Source: Lachnospiraceae bacterium (GTDB lineage: Bacteria; Bacillota; Clostridia; Lachnospirales; Lachnospiraceae). From it: a stretch of DNA of 64,000 bases. The notes under the pieces are model-generated. The model saw only the letters and a list, made by a program, of their open reading frames with translations, ran no database searches and was not told the DNA's origin. The stretch spans positions 62,001 to 126,000 of the forward strand of contig NBBL01000002.1 in assembly GCA_002892395.1 (NCBI GenBank), written 5' to 3'. The position numbers and the translations under genes are program-made. Of the stretch, positions 44,110 to 54,370 are shown in pieces (the stretch's first letter is position 1; every line of letters starts with the position of its first letter).

Positions 44110-45291
44110 TTAATGATTATTCATGATACTGATCAATTCTTTGGTTACCTTATCAGGTGTAAAATTCTTTGCCGTTCTATTTGCACATTCTGACATTCTC
44201 GAATAAATGGTATGGTCACTTAAAATTTCTCTCATTTTCTCTGCAAAGCGGTCACAATCAAATCGATCGATTAAACATCCTTCTTCCCCTTCGGTTATGA
44301 TCTCATCCGGCCCATTATTATGAAACGCAACAACCGGAAGTCCATACATCATCGCCTCTACAATCACTACGCCAAATCCTTCCCACCGGGAGGTATGGAG
44401 CAATAAAGAGCTGCTTTGGAGATAATCCTCCACGTTCCTGACTGATCCAAATGTATCTACTACTTCTTCCAGCTTCCTTTTTTGAATCTCCCGGTCAAAC
44501 CAATCTTTATCCGGTCCATCCCCTAATATGACAAATCTTCTTTTTGGTTCCAGCTGATGGTACTTATCAATAATCTCCACCAGATAATCCAGTCCTTTGT
44601 GATTTTTCATCATTCTCCCAACAAAAATAATGGGAGCTGATATATCCCGAGCCGGCGCCTCACAAAAATAATTAACCGGGTTTGGCAGCTTTATCGCTTT
44701 GACTCCAAATTCTTTCTGAAAGTCCTCTACATCCTTGTCTGTTAATGCCATCACGTAATCAAGCTTCTGAAATTGTATTTTAGAAAACCCAAGCAGACCG
44801 TAGCATTGGTCTCCTTTTTCTCGAAAATACGAATCAAATGTGCTGTGCATCCATCCGATACATTTGCAGCTTAGTCGTTCCCTGATCGTACCAAGCAAGA
44901 CCGCAAATAAATCTCCGACCCCTACTACGATGTCGTATTTTTCTTTGGAAAGGAATGCTTCCAGTTTTTTCTTCTCTGCTCCCGGAAAGTAAACATGCTC
45001 GCTTATTTTCCGACCTGCCTTGTTTTCCAAAATCCCGGTGTCTTTATTGAACCGTCTGATCGCCTTACAAATAAAACCCCAGAGAGTCCTATCATCCAAT
45101 TTAAAATCAAAATAGTTGATGATCCTGATCGACTCATCCAACCCAAAGATGTTTGTATCTGATTCTGACATTGGCATAATAAGATTGACTTCTATTTCTG
45201 TTTGCTTATTTAACTCAGTCAAAATCCTCGAAAGAACTCTTTGAACCCCTCCATATGAGAAAAGATTCATCGATATAAAACACACCTTCAT
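44110..45291 (-). CDS. GT4-family glycosyltransferase
   Basis: ATG 45291 with GGAG upstream gives 393 aa and the normal start MKVCFISMNLFSYGGVQRVL; the frame itself opens at 45360. The GT-B fold shows FVGRMMKNHKGLDYLVE, GDGPDKD and the donor-binding SRWEGFGVVIVEAMMYGLPVVAF with the EX7E motif. It is a retaining transferase adding one sugar at the cytoplasmic face to the lipid-linked unit; donor unknown. Confidence 0.87.
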   Translation of the reverse strand: MKVCFISMNLFSYGGVQRVLSRILTELNKQTEIEVNLIMPMSESDTNIFGLDESIRIINYFDFKLDDRTLWGFICKAIRRFNKDTGILENKAGRKISEHVYFPGAEKKKLEAFLSKEKYDIVVGVGDLFAVLLGTIRERLSCKCIGWMHSTFDSYFREKGDQCYGLLGFSKIQFQKLDYVMALTDKDVEDFQKEFGVKAIKLPNPVNYFCEAPARDISAPIIFVGRMMKNHKGLDYLVEIIDKYHQLEPKRRFVILGDGPDKDWFDREIQKRKLEEVVDTFGSVRNVEDYLQSSSLLLHTSRWEGFGVVIVEAMMYGLPVVAFHNNGPDEIITEGEEGCLIDRFDCDRFAEKMREILSDHTIYSRMSECANRTAKNFTPDKVTKELISIMNNH

Positions 45292-45311
45292 AAATATACT
45301 CCACTGGTTTT

Positions 45312-46520
45312 TTACTGAAATACAGATAGCATATATGGCATATACCCGCTTTGCTCCCATGTCTTAACGATTCGGAAAACAAGCCATGCAGTAAACATCA
45401 CAACCTCTACAGCACAAACAACATGTCTGACGTCCGATTTTTTCCCCTTCAGGAACACACAGGTCACATATGACCACATCAAAAGCCTCATAATATATAA
45501 GTACTCATATCCTCTCCATATGTCCAGAATGAACGTAATCGGTATCGTGATTACATCGAACAGACAGACCTCTCTTACAAATTGAAGGGAGGCTGCAAAC
45601 TCTCCATTCTCTGACATTTTCCTCTTCAGTTTTCTATCAAAAGCCAGAATAAGCAATCCAATAAGGAGCTGCCCAAAGGCTATTTTCCAAAAATTCTCGA
45701 AGAAAGAATGTCCTATATTATGTCCTGCATATGAAAAATACTGATGCCCAAGTGCCCGGCCAATGCTCCCGGTCATTAAAATTTGTGCGGCCTTTCCTGT
45801 CAGACTGGACAGTGCAACCATGATAATGACTTTGTATGTATTAAGTTTTCCTTTTCTACACCAATAATGAAAGGGAATAAGCAAACAATACAATGCTGAT
45901 GTGATCTGCATTCCAATCGCCATGATTCCTAATATCATGGCGCTTCCGTATTTATCCTTATAAAGTGACAGTACCATTAAAAGGATAAAGGCAGCTGATA
46001 ACTCAGTTCTTAATGTGTTAAAGCTACGGAGATACACAAAAAATAAAGCAATAAAAGGTGCTGCATATATGTTTTCATAAGAAAAACATCGAATCACCTT
46101 TTGATAGGTCCATACAATAAACCCATATACCAGCAGAAAAAGCACCTGGTGATTATCCGTAAACGGACGGATAGCTTTGTTCAATAGCTTATACAGAATT
46201 TCATAGTGTTCTGCATATTGGAGCACAAAGGCGCTGTCTTCAAAAGCAGAACCATCACATATTTTAAAATAACTTGCATACGTATAAGCGTCCGTACCCC
46301 CAAGTCCGTTTTTATTCACGAAACGGAAGGCAGCCACAAACGTCCAGGAACACCACCACAGTAAGTACGGCAAATCAGCATAAATACGATTTCCTCTCCT
46401 ACGAAACAATACATAGGATTTCCGTTTGCTTTTTTTGATGGCGCAGGCACCTACGTATCCAAGAAAAACATATAACATTACACTTAAGAGATCCCAAGAT
46501 GGAGATAAATTAGTCTGCAT
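45312..46520 (-). CDS. EpsG-family O-antigen/exopolysaccharide polymerase-like membrane protein
   Basis: From ATG 46520 (AGGTG upstream) the 402-aa protein has about 10-11 membrane segments, an early NKNGLGGTDAYTYASYF motif and LRSFNTLRTELSAAFILL, typical of the EpsG family. EpsG-type proteins are assigned to polymerisation of exopolysaccharide repeat units (a Wzy-like role). The frame extends to 46580, overlapping the acetyltransferase gene. Confidence 0.8.
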   Translation of the reverse strand: MQTNLSPSWDLLSVMLYVFLGYVGACAIKKSKRKSYVLFRRRGNRIYADLPYLLWWCSWTFVAAFRFVNKNGLGGTDAYTYASYFKICDGSAFEDSAFVLQYAEHYEILYKLLNKAIRPFTDNHQVLFLLVYGFIVWTYQKVIRCFSYENIYAAPFIALFFVYLRSFNTLRTELSAAFILLMVLSLYKDKYGSAMILGIMAIGMQITSALYCLLIPFHYWCRKGKLNTYKVIIMVALSSLTGKAAQILMTGSIGRALGHQYFSYAGHNIGHSFFENFWKIAFGQLLIGLLILAFDRKLKRKMSENGEFAASLQFVREVCLFDVITIPITFILDIWRGYEYLYIMRLLMWSYVTCVFLKGKKSDVRHVVCAVEVVMFTAWLVFRIVKTWEQSGYMPYMLSVFQ

Positions 46521-46558
46521 TCTTATACACCTGCTAATTACTTCGTTTGGGTGGGGAT

Positions 46559-47128
46559 TTATTTCCCCCAATTTAAGCACCCTTGTTCTTTTATGATTTT
46601 TGAGGGAATACCGGCAATGGTGATATCATCACGTTCAAAACTTTTGTTTACAACTGCTCCGGCACCAACAACACAGTAGTTGCCAAGCTTGATATTGCCG
46701 CTCACGGTTGCTCCGACACCAAGAAACAAGTGGTGCCCTATACTCGGCGCCGTTCCGTCTGAGCTGTTCGAAACTATGGATGTGTTTATGTGAAATGTGG
46801 CGTCTTCACCAATTGATGCGTGCCAATTTATTAAAACCGGTCCCACATGCATGATCAACAAGCCTCTTCCGCATGTATTAATCGGAATATGAATCGAATA
46901 CTGATTCTGGAGCCTGCTGAGCAATATTTTGCTTATGATCTCCATAAGTCGATGGCCTGTATTGTGGTAGAACTCCGTCTTACGTAGTCTAATCTGATGC
47001 TTCATCAGAACATCCTTTTCGGTAATGGGAAATATCACCCCTGCTATCCCATGAACATACCCATATCTTTTCTTTTCATACTCCAACCACTCTTTTAATT
47101 CGGATCTGTTTTCGATGACTTTGTGCAT
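46559..47128 (-). CDS. Serine-acetyltransferase-like hexapeptide acyltransferase
   Basis: The 189-aa protein has a CysE-like left-handed beta-helix (GRGLLIMHVGPVLINWHASIGEDATFH, then GHHLFLGVGATVSGNIKLG and GAGAVVNKSFE). The catalytic His lies in HVGPVLIN or NWHASIG. In a polysaccharide locus it more likely O-acetylates a sugar than serine. No cysteine-synthesis partner is nearby. Confidence 0.82.
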   Translation of the reverse strand: MHKVIENRSELKEWLEYEKKRYGYVHGIAGVIFPITEKDVLMKHQIRLRKTEFYHNTGHRLMEIISKILLSRLQNQYSIHIPINTCGRGLLIMHVGPVLINWHASIGEDATFHINTSIVSNSSDGTAPSIGHHLFLGVGATVSGNIKLGNYCVVGAGAVVNKSFERDDITIAGIPSKIIKEQGCLNWGK

Positions 47129-47149
47129 ATCGCCTCCATATGAAGAGAC

Positions 47150-48196
47150 TCATTTGAGAATATCCATCCATTTTCCCACAATTTTATCACTTGAAATATC
47201 TTCCCTGATTTTTATGCTGTTTTGGGAAAAAATATTTCTTAATTTGGCATTTTCTGCAAGATCGCTCATTTTTTGTGCCAATTCATTGCTATCTCCAACA
47301 CGCACAAGGAATCCATTCTCCCCATCTCTTATAAACATTCTCGCTCCGCCGCAAGGGCAATCTGTACATATAGTTGGTATCCCCAGAGCAAGTGCTTCAA
47401 GCATTGAATTTGATATGCCCTCGTAATCTGAAGACGAAACATACATCATTGCATTGGATACTAACTTATGTATTTCCGGAGACGCCGGATGGAGTGTCAC
47501 ACTCGTTCTCAGATTCCTGCTTTCTATATATGTTTGTATGTATTCTCTCTCCGCTCCATCGCCATATATATCTAATTGATACTCCTTGTGATTTCTACGG
47601 AAGATAGAGAATGCATCGATCAGCAATGGAATGTTCTTTTGTTTTTCCAATCTGCAGAAATTTACAATCCTTTTATCCCTTTTTCCACTCCAAACTTCCG
47701 GCAAATTTCCACTGATCGGATTCGGAATAATCACCGTCTTGCATCGGATTTCCTTTGAAAAATAATTCATTGCATCAGGGGTCTGACATACTAATACATC
47801 TGAAAGCCTGTACAATAGCTCTCTTACCTGTTTTTTCCCAAGCGTTCCGCCTTTCTGTGACGGGTCGTTTCGTTCAGAGATAATTTTCCTCAGATTTTTA
47901 ATCCCCACGGTCCCCAACAAGGCTTTCATGTTCATATGATACTCAAATGAGATTAAGCAGTCCGGCTTAACCGCTTTCACTTCTTCTCTTATCGCTCTCG
48001 CGACATGTATTGCTGTTTTTTTTCTCAAGGTTAATTCATTAACATGAATATTTTGATTAATATGATATTTTGTCATGCCGGGAGTAAAAGAGACGATATA
48101 CACTTCATGATTCTGAACCATTTGGTTTGCCAATAGTGTGAGTACCCTTTCCGCTCCTCCGCCCCCTAATTGATTGATCGCGAACAGTATCTTCAT
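47150..48196 (-). CDS. GT4-family glycosyltransferase
   Basis: The 348-aa GT-B enzyme starts MKILFAINQLGGGGAERVLTL and has IVNFCRLEKQKNIPLLIDAF, IYGDGAE and SSSDYEGISNSMLEALALGIPTICTDCPCGGA, close to the group that transfers N-acetylgalactosamine-type or related sugars. Donor and acceptor are unknown. It is 10 bp downstream of another GT4 gene, so the two act in the same pathway. Confidence 0.88.
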   Translation of the reverse strand: MKILFAINQLGGGGAERVLTLLANQMVQNHEVYIVSFTPGMTKYHINQNIHVNELTLRKKTAIHVARAIREEVKAVKPDCLISFEYHMNMKALLGTVGIKNLRKIISERNDPSQKGGTLGKKQVRELLYRLSDVLVCQTPDAMNYFSKEIRCKTVIIPNPISGNLPEVWSGKRDKRIVNFCRLEKQKNIPLLIDAFSIFRRNHKEYQLDIYGDGAEREYIQTYIESRNLRTSVTLHPASPEIHKLVSNAMMYVSSSDYEGISNSMLEALALGIPTICTDCPCGGARMFIRDGENGFLVRVGDSNELAQKMSDLAENAKLRNIFSQNSIKIREDISSDKIVGKWMDILK

Positions 48197-48206
48197 ATTA
48201 ACATTA

Positions 48207-49334
48207 TCACTCCATCACATGATCGATAAGACTAAGGTATCTCTGCCGCATTTGATCTAATCCATAGTTTCGAATCAAGTATTCAAAATTAGAAGTGAAA
48301 AACTCTTCTGATTTTCTATTTCTTAAGCAAGAAGCAATTTTCTCTGCAAGCTGTTCCGCATCATCGGGTGAAAATGTCATTTCCTCATTGGTACAGCATG
48401 ACACATTCATAGGGATATTCGATACCAACACATCTATCTTGTGCATATACGCTTCCAATAACACATTCGGTGTTCCTTCCTCGTAGGACGGAAGGATAAT
48501 CAAATCGGAATTTGCATATAACTCATCCATACATTTCACATAACCAAGCAATTTGATATCTGAATTATTCTTTTTTATTTCTGTTTCTATTTCACGCTTA
48601 TAATCTTCAAACTCACAACTCCCCGCAAAAAAAGTACGGATTGCAGATATTTCTTCTTTACTCAGAAATTCTTTTAATGCTTCTATCGCCTGTACCACAA
48701 GCATTTGATTTTTTATTCTACTGATTCTCGCAGGGACTAAAATATGGTAGCCCTCGTGAGTTCTCTTTTGGCAAGGTTTAATATCAATTCCATTTCTATA
48801 TATATCTGTGTCTATGCCAGTCCTATTTTTGATATATTCAGCAGCATAGTCCGAATTACAAATGACTTTATCACATTTTCTCAAGAGCTTAATTTTAAAT
48901 TCCCTGTCACAAATCTGTCTGCCTGTATTTCTTTCATTGTATATTGTATAGATATTATTCTTCTTAAAGAGCGGTATCATAAGCAGCTGAGTTACGTAAG
49001 TAAACATAACAATATCAACGGTATGATTCTTTATAAAGCGCCTCAGCCATATCCATTGTATAATGAAAGACCGAATCTTACCAAGCTTAGCGCAGACCTT
49101 GCCCAACTTTGCTTCATTGATAGCATCTCCGTTCAATTGATAAAAAGTGATATTCTTATGATCATTCGTATATTCTCTTGTTTTTAGTTCCTCTCCATCC
49201 AAAGGTTGGTTTAGAAGCAATACATGCACCCTATGTTTTTGAGCCAGAGCTTCCATGATATATCTGTATTGCTTTTCTGCCCCTCCAATAAACAGCGCCG
49301 ACATTATAAGCAAAATCGTCTTGTTATTTTGCAT
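48207..49334 (-). CDS. GT4-family glycosyltransferase
   Basis: ATG 49334 has AGGAAG and starts ILLIMSALFIGGAEKQYRYI; it overlaps the preceding TagA/WecG-type gene by 11 bp and gives 375 aa. The GT-B donor motif is LPSYEEGTPNVLLEAYMHKIDVLVSN. It extends the lipid-linked repeat unit; the sugar is unknown. Confidence 0.87.
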   Translation of the reverse strand: MQNNKTILLIMSALFIGGAEKQYRYIMEALAQKHRVHVLLLNQPLDGEELKTREYTNDHKNITFYQLNGDAINEAKLGKVCAKLGKIRSFIIQWIWLRRFIKNHTVDIVMFTYVTQLLMIPLFKKNNIYTIYNERNTGRQICDREFKIKLLRKCDKVICNSDYAAEYIKNRTGIDTDIYRNGIDIKPCQKRTHEGYHILVPARISRIKNQMLVVQAIEALKEFLSKEEISAIRTFFAGSCEFEDYKREIETEIKKNNSDIKLLGYVKCMDELYANSDLIILPSYEEGTPNVLLEAYMHKIDVLVSNIPMNVSCCTNEEMTFSPDDAEQLAEKIASCLRNRKSEEFFTSNFEYLIRNYGLDQMRQRYLSLIDHVME

Positions 49335-50100
49335 GACTTGACTTCCTGTACTTCCAAGCCAGCCTGAATATCTCCATGTCATCAACAATGTAACGTTTAA
49401 ACATCCTCTTGGGGTCGCTGAACAGTCTATAGAACCATTCTATTCCATGATCTGTCATCCAGCGGGGAGCCCTCTTCTGTTCCCCTGCGATAAAATCTAT
49501 GGTTGCCCCTATTGAAAATGACATTGGAATCCGATATTTCTCCATGTTCTCATAAATAAACCGATCTTGCTTTGGGACGCCCATTCCCACAAATAAGAGA
49601 TCAGCCTTTGAGTTCAAAAGCATCGTATTAATTTTTTCCAGTTCCTCTTTATCTTTCTCAAATCCAAAAGGAGGAGAATATGTGCCTGCGATCTGTATGC
49701 CGGGATAATCTTTTTTCAAAATGCCTGCTGCTTTCGCCGCTACGCCTTCTGCTGCCCCTAAGAGAAACACGCGATACCCTTTTTTACTGGCCACTTTACA
49801 GAGTAATGGAACCAAATCAGAGCCACATATTTTTTCTTTAATCGGTTGACCATACCATTTAGAAATCCAAATCAAGGGATGGCCATCCACAAGAAGCAAC
49901 TCTGCATGATCACAGATCTCTTTAAAATACGGATCTTTTTCAATCCGTACGATCTGATCCACATTAGGAGTAATGACATGACCGATTTTCCTTGTTGCAA
50001 TACATTTTTCTATATGAGCAATCGCTTCCTTTTCAGTCACATTATCCACATATGTGTTCATGAAACGCATGCGATTTAAAGCCATGTCCCTTCCCCCCAT
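49324..50100 (-). CDS. WecG/TagA/CpsF-family (GT26) glycosyltransferase
   Basis: The 258-aa protein shows the GT26 motifs TPNVDQIVRIEKD, LLLVDGHPLIW, VFLLGAAEGVAAKAA, LLFVGMGVPKQDRFIYEN and the RAPRWMTDHGIEWFYRL-FSDPKRMFKRY ending. Family members add the second sugar (for example ManNAc or ManNAcA) to undecaprenyl-PP-GlcNAc. It therefore marks an early step in repeat-unit assembly. The priming phosphoglycosyl transferase is not in this locus. Confidence 0.9.
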   Translation of the reverse strand: MGGRDMALNRMRFMNTYVDNVTEKEAIAHIEKCIATRKIGHVITPNVDQIVRIEKDPYFKEICDHAELLLVDGHPLIWISKWYGQPIKEKICGSDLVPLLCKVASKKGYRVFLLGAAEGVAAKAAGILKKDYPGIQIAGTYSPPFGFEKDKEELEKINTMLLNSKADLLFVGMGVPKQDRFIYENMEKYRIPMSFSIGATIDFIAGEQKRAPRWMTDHGIEWFYRLFSDPKRMFKRYIVDDMEIFRLAWKYRKSSHAK

Positions 50101-50104
50101 CTCG

Positions 50105-51139
50105 TTATCTTGTAAGGAATACTTCGCCCTTCCTTACCCTTTCGCGCCAATAATCCAAAAGGTCATGCATTGTGGTTTCAAAGCTGATCTTTGGCTCCCA
50201 GCCGGTATGCGCTTTAAATTTCCTGCAATCCGGCACTTGAAGATCTGCATCAATCGGACGCAGGCGCTCCGGGTCTGTAACAATCTTAATCTCATCTTTC
50301 TTTGTGCTATATGAAATCAACGTATGTAGTGTGTCACCTACTTCACAGGTATAAGAACCGCCGATGTTGTAATACTCACCGGCAATTGGATTAACCGTTA
50401 CGAGCATGTAATACGCTCTCACTGCATCGCGTACATCTGCATATGTCCTGAGGCTCTTCAGGTTTCCTACCATGACCTTGGGCTCAATTAAATCCGCCTC
50501 AATCATTGCAATCTGTTTTGCAAAGGTTGATTCATGAAAAACATCACCTCTCCTCGGTCCGGTGTGGGTGAACATTCGGGTCGTCATCACTGTCATGCCA
50601 TAAGCTTCTGCATAATAGCGCCCCAGAAGATCAGTGCCTGTTTTTGAAATTGCATATGGACTTGCCGGATGAAACGGGCATTCTTCATGAATGCCCGTTT
50701 CAGGCTTCTTCTCTGCCGGAATTCGACCAAACACCTCAGAGCTCGCACATACATGAATCACCGGCTTGTAATCCTTGTCCTCATCCATGGCCAGTCGGAA
50801 TGCTTCCAGCAACCTGCAAGTACCAAGAATATTCGTATTCAAGGTATCAATTGGAGCTGTGAAAGACGTCTGCGGATAGGATTGTGCGGCAAGATGAAAA
50901 ACATAATCCGGCTTAATCTTATTTACAGCTGCAATTAAGCTCATTTCATCATTCAGATCTGCATACTCAAAGAACACTCGATCTCTCTTGTTCACTCGAT
51001 CCAAAAGGTGGGTAACATTATCCAGCGGGCTGCGCCAACGGCATACACCATATACATCCCAGTCTGTGTGCTCTAACAAAAAATCCGCAAGATGGGATCC
51101 AACCATCCCTGTGATGCCAGTGATTAATGCTCTCTTCAT
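50105..51139 (-). CDS. GDP-mannose 4,6-dehydratase-like SDR enzyme
   Basis: The 344-aa extended short-chain dehydrogenase has GITGMVGSHLADFL, CASSEVFG, YAISKTGTDLLGRYY (Tyr-x3-Lys) and the DPERLRPIDADLQVPDCRKF ending typical of GDP-sugar 4,6-dehydratases. With the adjacent HddA-like kinase it could act on a GDP-heptose to make a 6-deoxyheptose, or on GDP-mannose for a 6-deoxyhexose. It overlaps the next SDR gene by 4 bp. Confidence 0.82.
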   Translation of the reverse strand: MKRALITGITGMVGSHLADFLLEHTDWDVYGVCRWRSPLDNVTHLLDRVNKRDRVFFEYADLNDEMSLIAAVNKIKPDYVFHLAAQSYPQTSFTAPIDTLNTNILGTCRLLEAFRLAMDEDKDYKPVIHVCASSEVFGRIPAEKKPETGIHEECPFHPASPYAISKTGTDLLGRYYAEAYGMTVMTTRMFTHTGPRRGDVFHESTFAKQIAMIEADLIEPKVMVGNLKSLRTYADVRDAVRAYYMLVTVNPIAGEYYNIGGSYTCEVGDTLHTLISYSTKKDEIKIVTDPERLRPIDADLQVPDCRKFKAHTGWEPKISFETTMHDLLDYWRERVRKGEVFLTR

Positions 51140-51999
51140 ATTGTTACCTCCATCACCTCTTTTGAAATTTTTTCCGTGAACGTATTATCTTCAACAATGC
51201 CATACCGGTTCATGTATAAGCTCCTCATCTGGGTAATGCGAGGACGATTCATGAAGAACGCATCTCCCGGCATCGAAATCGTATACTTTAGCTTCCCTCC
51301 CATGAACCTGTTCAGTTCATCTGCCATTCTCACTCGACTGACAAGCTCCTTGCCTGCGACATTAAGAAATGTATGTTCATACTCATCCCAATGCAGCGCG
51401 AAGTACATGACAACATCAACCACATCGGAAACGACGGTTGTGTTTCGATAGAATGGATGAAAGATATCCGCCACTTCATTATTCCTGATGCAATTAAATA
51501 AATAGGTATAGTACTTGTCCTTTGCCGAAGCCACATAAGACAGACGAATTGCCTTGAACAAAGGATTCCCTTTAAACTCATCCTCAACAGCCTTTTTCAT
51601 CTTGCCATAAGGCGTATATGCTTCTGTCAGGCTCTCTTCGTCATAAATCTTCCCAGAGATGTCGCCAAAGACAGCATCTGATGAAAAGAATAGAACTCGG
51701 CATTTCCGTTTTATTGCTTCTTGAATGAAATAAGAAGTACCTGTTACATTGATCTGCCAGCATGCATCGAATTCTTTCGCGCACTGATCCGGACTTGAGA
51801 TCGCTGCCGTGAAAACTACATAATCGATATCATTTAAAATGCTGTAGTCAAACTGATCTGCCTCAAAAAGATTCAGATATGCGTCCGTATCATTCTTTCG
51901 GTCAATCCTTAAAACCGACTCTATCTCAGATTCTTCTGCAAGCCTCTTCCGGATAAACCGGGCAATATAACCTGAACTGCCCACAAGTGCTGTTTTCAA
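51136..51999 (-). CDS. NAD(P)-dependent SDR (nucleotide-sugar reductase/epimerase type)
   Basis: The 287-aa protein has an N-terminal GSSGYIARFI nucleotide-binding loop, FFSSDAVFGD, and YTPYGKMKKAVEDEF with Tyr-x3-Lys. It resembles RmlD/epimerase-type enzymes that act after a 4,6-dehydratase, and it is translationally coupled (ATGA overlap) to one, so it probably reduces or epimerises the 4-keto intermediate. Confidence 0.8.
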   Translation of the reverse strand: MKTALVGSSGYIARFIRKRLAEESEIESVLRIDRKNDTDAYLNLFEADQFDYSILNDIDYVVFTAAISSPDQCAKEFDACWQINVTGTSYFIQEAIKRKCRVLFFSSDAVFGDISGKIYDEESLTEAYTPYGKMKKAVEDEFKGNPLFKAIRLSYVASAKDKYYTYLFNCIRNNEVADIFHPFYRNTTVVSDVVDVVMYFALHWDEYEHTFLNVAGKELVSRVRMADELNRFMGGKLKYTISMPGDAFFMNRPRITQMRSLYMNRYGIVEDNTFTEKISKEVMEVTI

Positions 52000-52050
52000 A
52001 TCTTATCCTCCACCTTTTAGTATCCCTAAATACGGATATGATCTTATATC

Positions 52051-53061
52051 TTATACATTCGCCTTGGGTTCATAGCTTTCCGGTGTATAATGAATCACCT
52101 GTGTTCCCCCGTCTTCAAAACGGAAGGGGACAAAAAGCAGATCTTTCATGGCTTCCATGACAGCCTTCTTCTTTTCCGGTTGTACATAAAACAGCAAGAA
52201 CCCGCCCCCGCCTGCTCCGAGCAGTTTTCCACCGAGGGCACCTGCAGAAATTCCTTTTTCATATAAAGCATCTATGGAGCTCGTAGTAATGGCTCCTCCA
52301 GTCTGCCGTTTTAGTCTCCAGGTTTTATCCAGCAATCTGCCGAAATCATCCAGATTGCTATGTTTATCTTCCAGAATTTCCTCAGCGTCATCCACAAGGC
52401 GATACATGTCTCGAAGTTGTTTAATCTTCTCAGCATATCCCTCCGCATTCGCCTTCTGCATTTCAGAACTAAATCGTGTAAAACCCGTAAAGAACATCAG
52501 CAAATTATCATTCAAACTTTGCTTTCTCTCCGGATGTATAATGATCGGTCTGACATCATATGTGCCATCCTTGTTGAATGCAATCCGATTCATTCCACCA
52601 AATGCCGCTGCAATTTGATCCTGCCAGCCACCGGCTTCTTGGCATAATTCCCGTTCGAGGTAGATGGCTTCGTCTGCCAATTTTTTCTTATCTGCATACT
52701 TCCCTTTAAGGGCATAGAATGCATTAAGCATCCCCACAGCAAAAGAAGAAGAGGTGCCCAACCCGGAACGCGCCGGTAAATCGGCTTCATATAGCAATCT
52801 GATTTCATGCATATCAAGCATATTCATGGCATTTCTGATTGCAGGATGCTTGATATCTTTCACATCTGTCACATATTCCTGATTTGAATATGTCAGGTGT
52901 GTCGACCAGTCAAAAAACCTTGGAAGATGTCGAACCGTCACATAACAGTATTTATCAAATGTAGTACTTAATACAGCTCCTCCATACTCTCGAAAGAAGC
53001 TCTCCATATCTGTGCCGCCGCCGAAAAAGGACATTCTAAATGGCGTTTTCGTTATGATCAT
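52051..53061 (-). CDS. GHMP kinase, HddA-like (sugar-1-phosphate kinase)
   Basis: The 336-aa kinase starts IITKTPFRMSFFGGGTD and carries the ATP loop ARSGLGTSSSFAVG near residue 105 and GGKLLGAGGGGFLLFY near the C-terminus. It most resembles D-glycero-alpha-D-manno-heptose-7-phosphate kinase (HddA) and fucokinase-like proteins. In the heptose route HddC and GmhA would also be needed but are not in the window. Confidence 0.82.
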   Translation of the reverse strand: MIITKTPFRMSFFGGGTDMESFFREYGGAVLSTTFDKYCYVTVRHLPRFFDWSTHLTYSNQEYVTDVKDIKHPAIRNAMNMLDMHEIRLLYEADLPARSGLGTSSSFAVGMLNAFYALKGKYADKKKLADEAIYLERELCQEAGGWQDQIAAAFGGMNRIAFNKDGTYDVRPIIIHPERKQSLNDNLLMFFTGFTRFSSEMQKANAEGYAEKIKQLRDMYRLVDDAEEILEDKHSNLDDFGRLLDKTWRLKRQTGGAITTSSIDALYEKGISAGALGGKLLGAGGGGFLLFYVQPEKKKAVMEAMKDLLFVPFRFEDGGTQVIHYTPESYEPKANV

Positions 53062-54294
53062 TCAGTCCCTCCTAAACAAGTCTCTCGTATAGACTTTTTC
53101 CTCAACGTCATTCAACTCCGGCTCATACCGATTGGCTATAATAGCATCACAACTATTCTTAAACCTTTCGACATGATTAACAACCAGTGACCCGAAGAAA
53201 GAGCTTCCTTCCGGAAGCGTTGGCTCATAGACTATGACCGTTGCTCCCTTAGCTTTAATCCTTTTCATCACCCCCTGAATAGAACTCTGGCGAAAGTTAT
53301 CACTATTCGCCTTCATTGTCAGGCGGTACACGCCTATCGTGATCGGGCGCTCCTTTTCAGCATTCCACATACTGGAAGACGTGTAGTAACCGGCTTTCTC
53401 CAAAACTCTGTCAGCTATGAAGTCTTTTCTGGTTCGGTTACTTTCCACGATCGCTTGAATCAAGTTTTCCGGCACATCCTGGTAGTTTGCCAAAAGCTGT
53501 TTGGTATCTTTCGGCAGACAATAACCGCCGTATCCAAAGCTGGGATTGTTGTAATAATCTCCAATTCTCGGATCCAAGCTCACACCTCTTATAATATCTG
53601 CTGTGTTTAATCCTTTGACTTCGGCATAGGTATCCAGCTCGTTAAAGTATGACACTCTCAGCGCCAAATATGTATTCGCAAAGAGCTTAACGGCTTCTGC
53701 CTCGGTGAACCCCATAGTCAAGACTTCCATGTCCTTTTTCACAGCACCCTCTACAAGCAATCCTGCAAATGTCTCAGCCTTCTCCCTGCTGTCCTCATCA
53801 CAGCCAACAATAATACGGGAAGGATAAAGGTTATCGTACAGAGCCTTGGACTCGCGCAAAAACTCCGGACTGAAGAGAATGCGATCTGTTTTATACTTCT
53901 CTCTGATGTGCTTTGTATAACCGACCGGGATTGTGGACTTAATAACCATGACAGCAGTTTCAGAGCTTTTCAATACAAGTTCAATCACAGCTTCCACCGC
54001 ACTGCAATCAAAAAAGTTCTTCTGCGGATCATAGTTGGTAGGGGCAGCAATGATCACAAAATCTGCGGATGCATATGCACCTTCTCCATCTGCAGTTGCC
54101 GTCAGATCCAGCCTCCGCTCCTCATGTTCTGCTAAAAATTGTTCTATATAATCATCTTGAATCGGAGATTCCCACCTGTTCAACTTTTCAATCTTTTCAG
54201 GCACAATATCCACAGCAGTAACATGGTTGTGTTGAGATAACAACACAGCCAAAGAAAGTCCCACATATCCGGTGCCGGCAACAGCTATCTGCAT
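53062..54294 (-). CDS. ugd: UDP-glucose 6-dehydrogenase
   Basis: The 410-aa enzyme has [17 protein letters not shown] (NAD loop), [19 protein letters not shown] and the catalytic Cys in [12 protein letters not shown]. It oxidises UDP-glucose (or another nucleotide hexose) to the uronic acid in two NAD+-dependent steps. Its partner is the epimerase at 54469, giving UDP-GlcA and UDP-GalA for an acidic polymer. It ends 1 bp before the HddA-like gene starts. Confidence 0.92.
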   Translation of the reverse strand: MQIAVAGTGYVGLSLAVLLSQHNHVTAVDIVPEKIEKLNRWESPIQDDYIEQFLAEHEERRLDLTATADGEGAYASADFVIIAAPTNYDPQKNFFDCSAVEAVIELVLKSSETAVMVIKSTIPVGYTKHIREKYKTDRILFSPEFLRESKALYDNLYPSRIIVGCDEDSREKAETFAGLLVEGAVKKDMEVLTMGFTEAEAVKLFANTYLALRVSYFNELDTYAEVKGLNTADIIRGVSLDPRIGDYYNNPSFGYGGYCLPKDTKQLLANYQDVPENLIQAIVESNRTRKDFIADRVLEKAGYYTSSSMWNAEKERPITIGVYRLTMKANSDNFRQSSIQGVMKRIKAKGATVIVYEPTLPEGSSFFGSLVVNHVERFKNSCDAIIANRYEPELNDVEEKVYTRDLFRRD

Positions 54295-54370
54295 TTGTCC
54301 ATACCTTCCATCTCTTATGATCCAGGCGTTCTATCGTCACACGCCGCCAGTCCTCTGGTGTCATCAGTGA

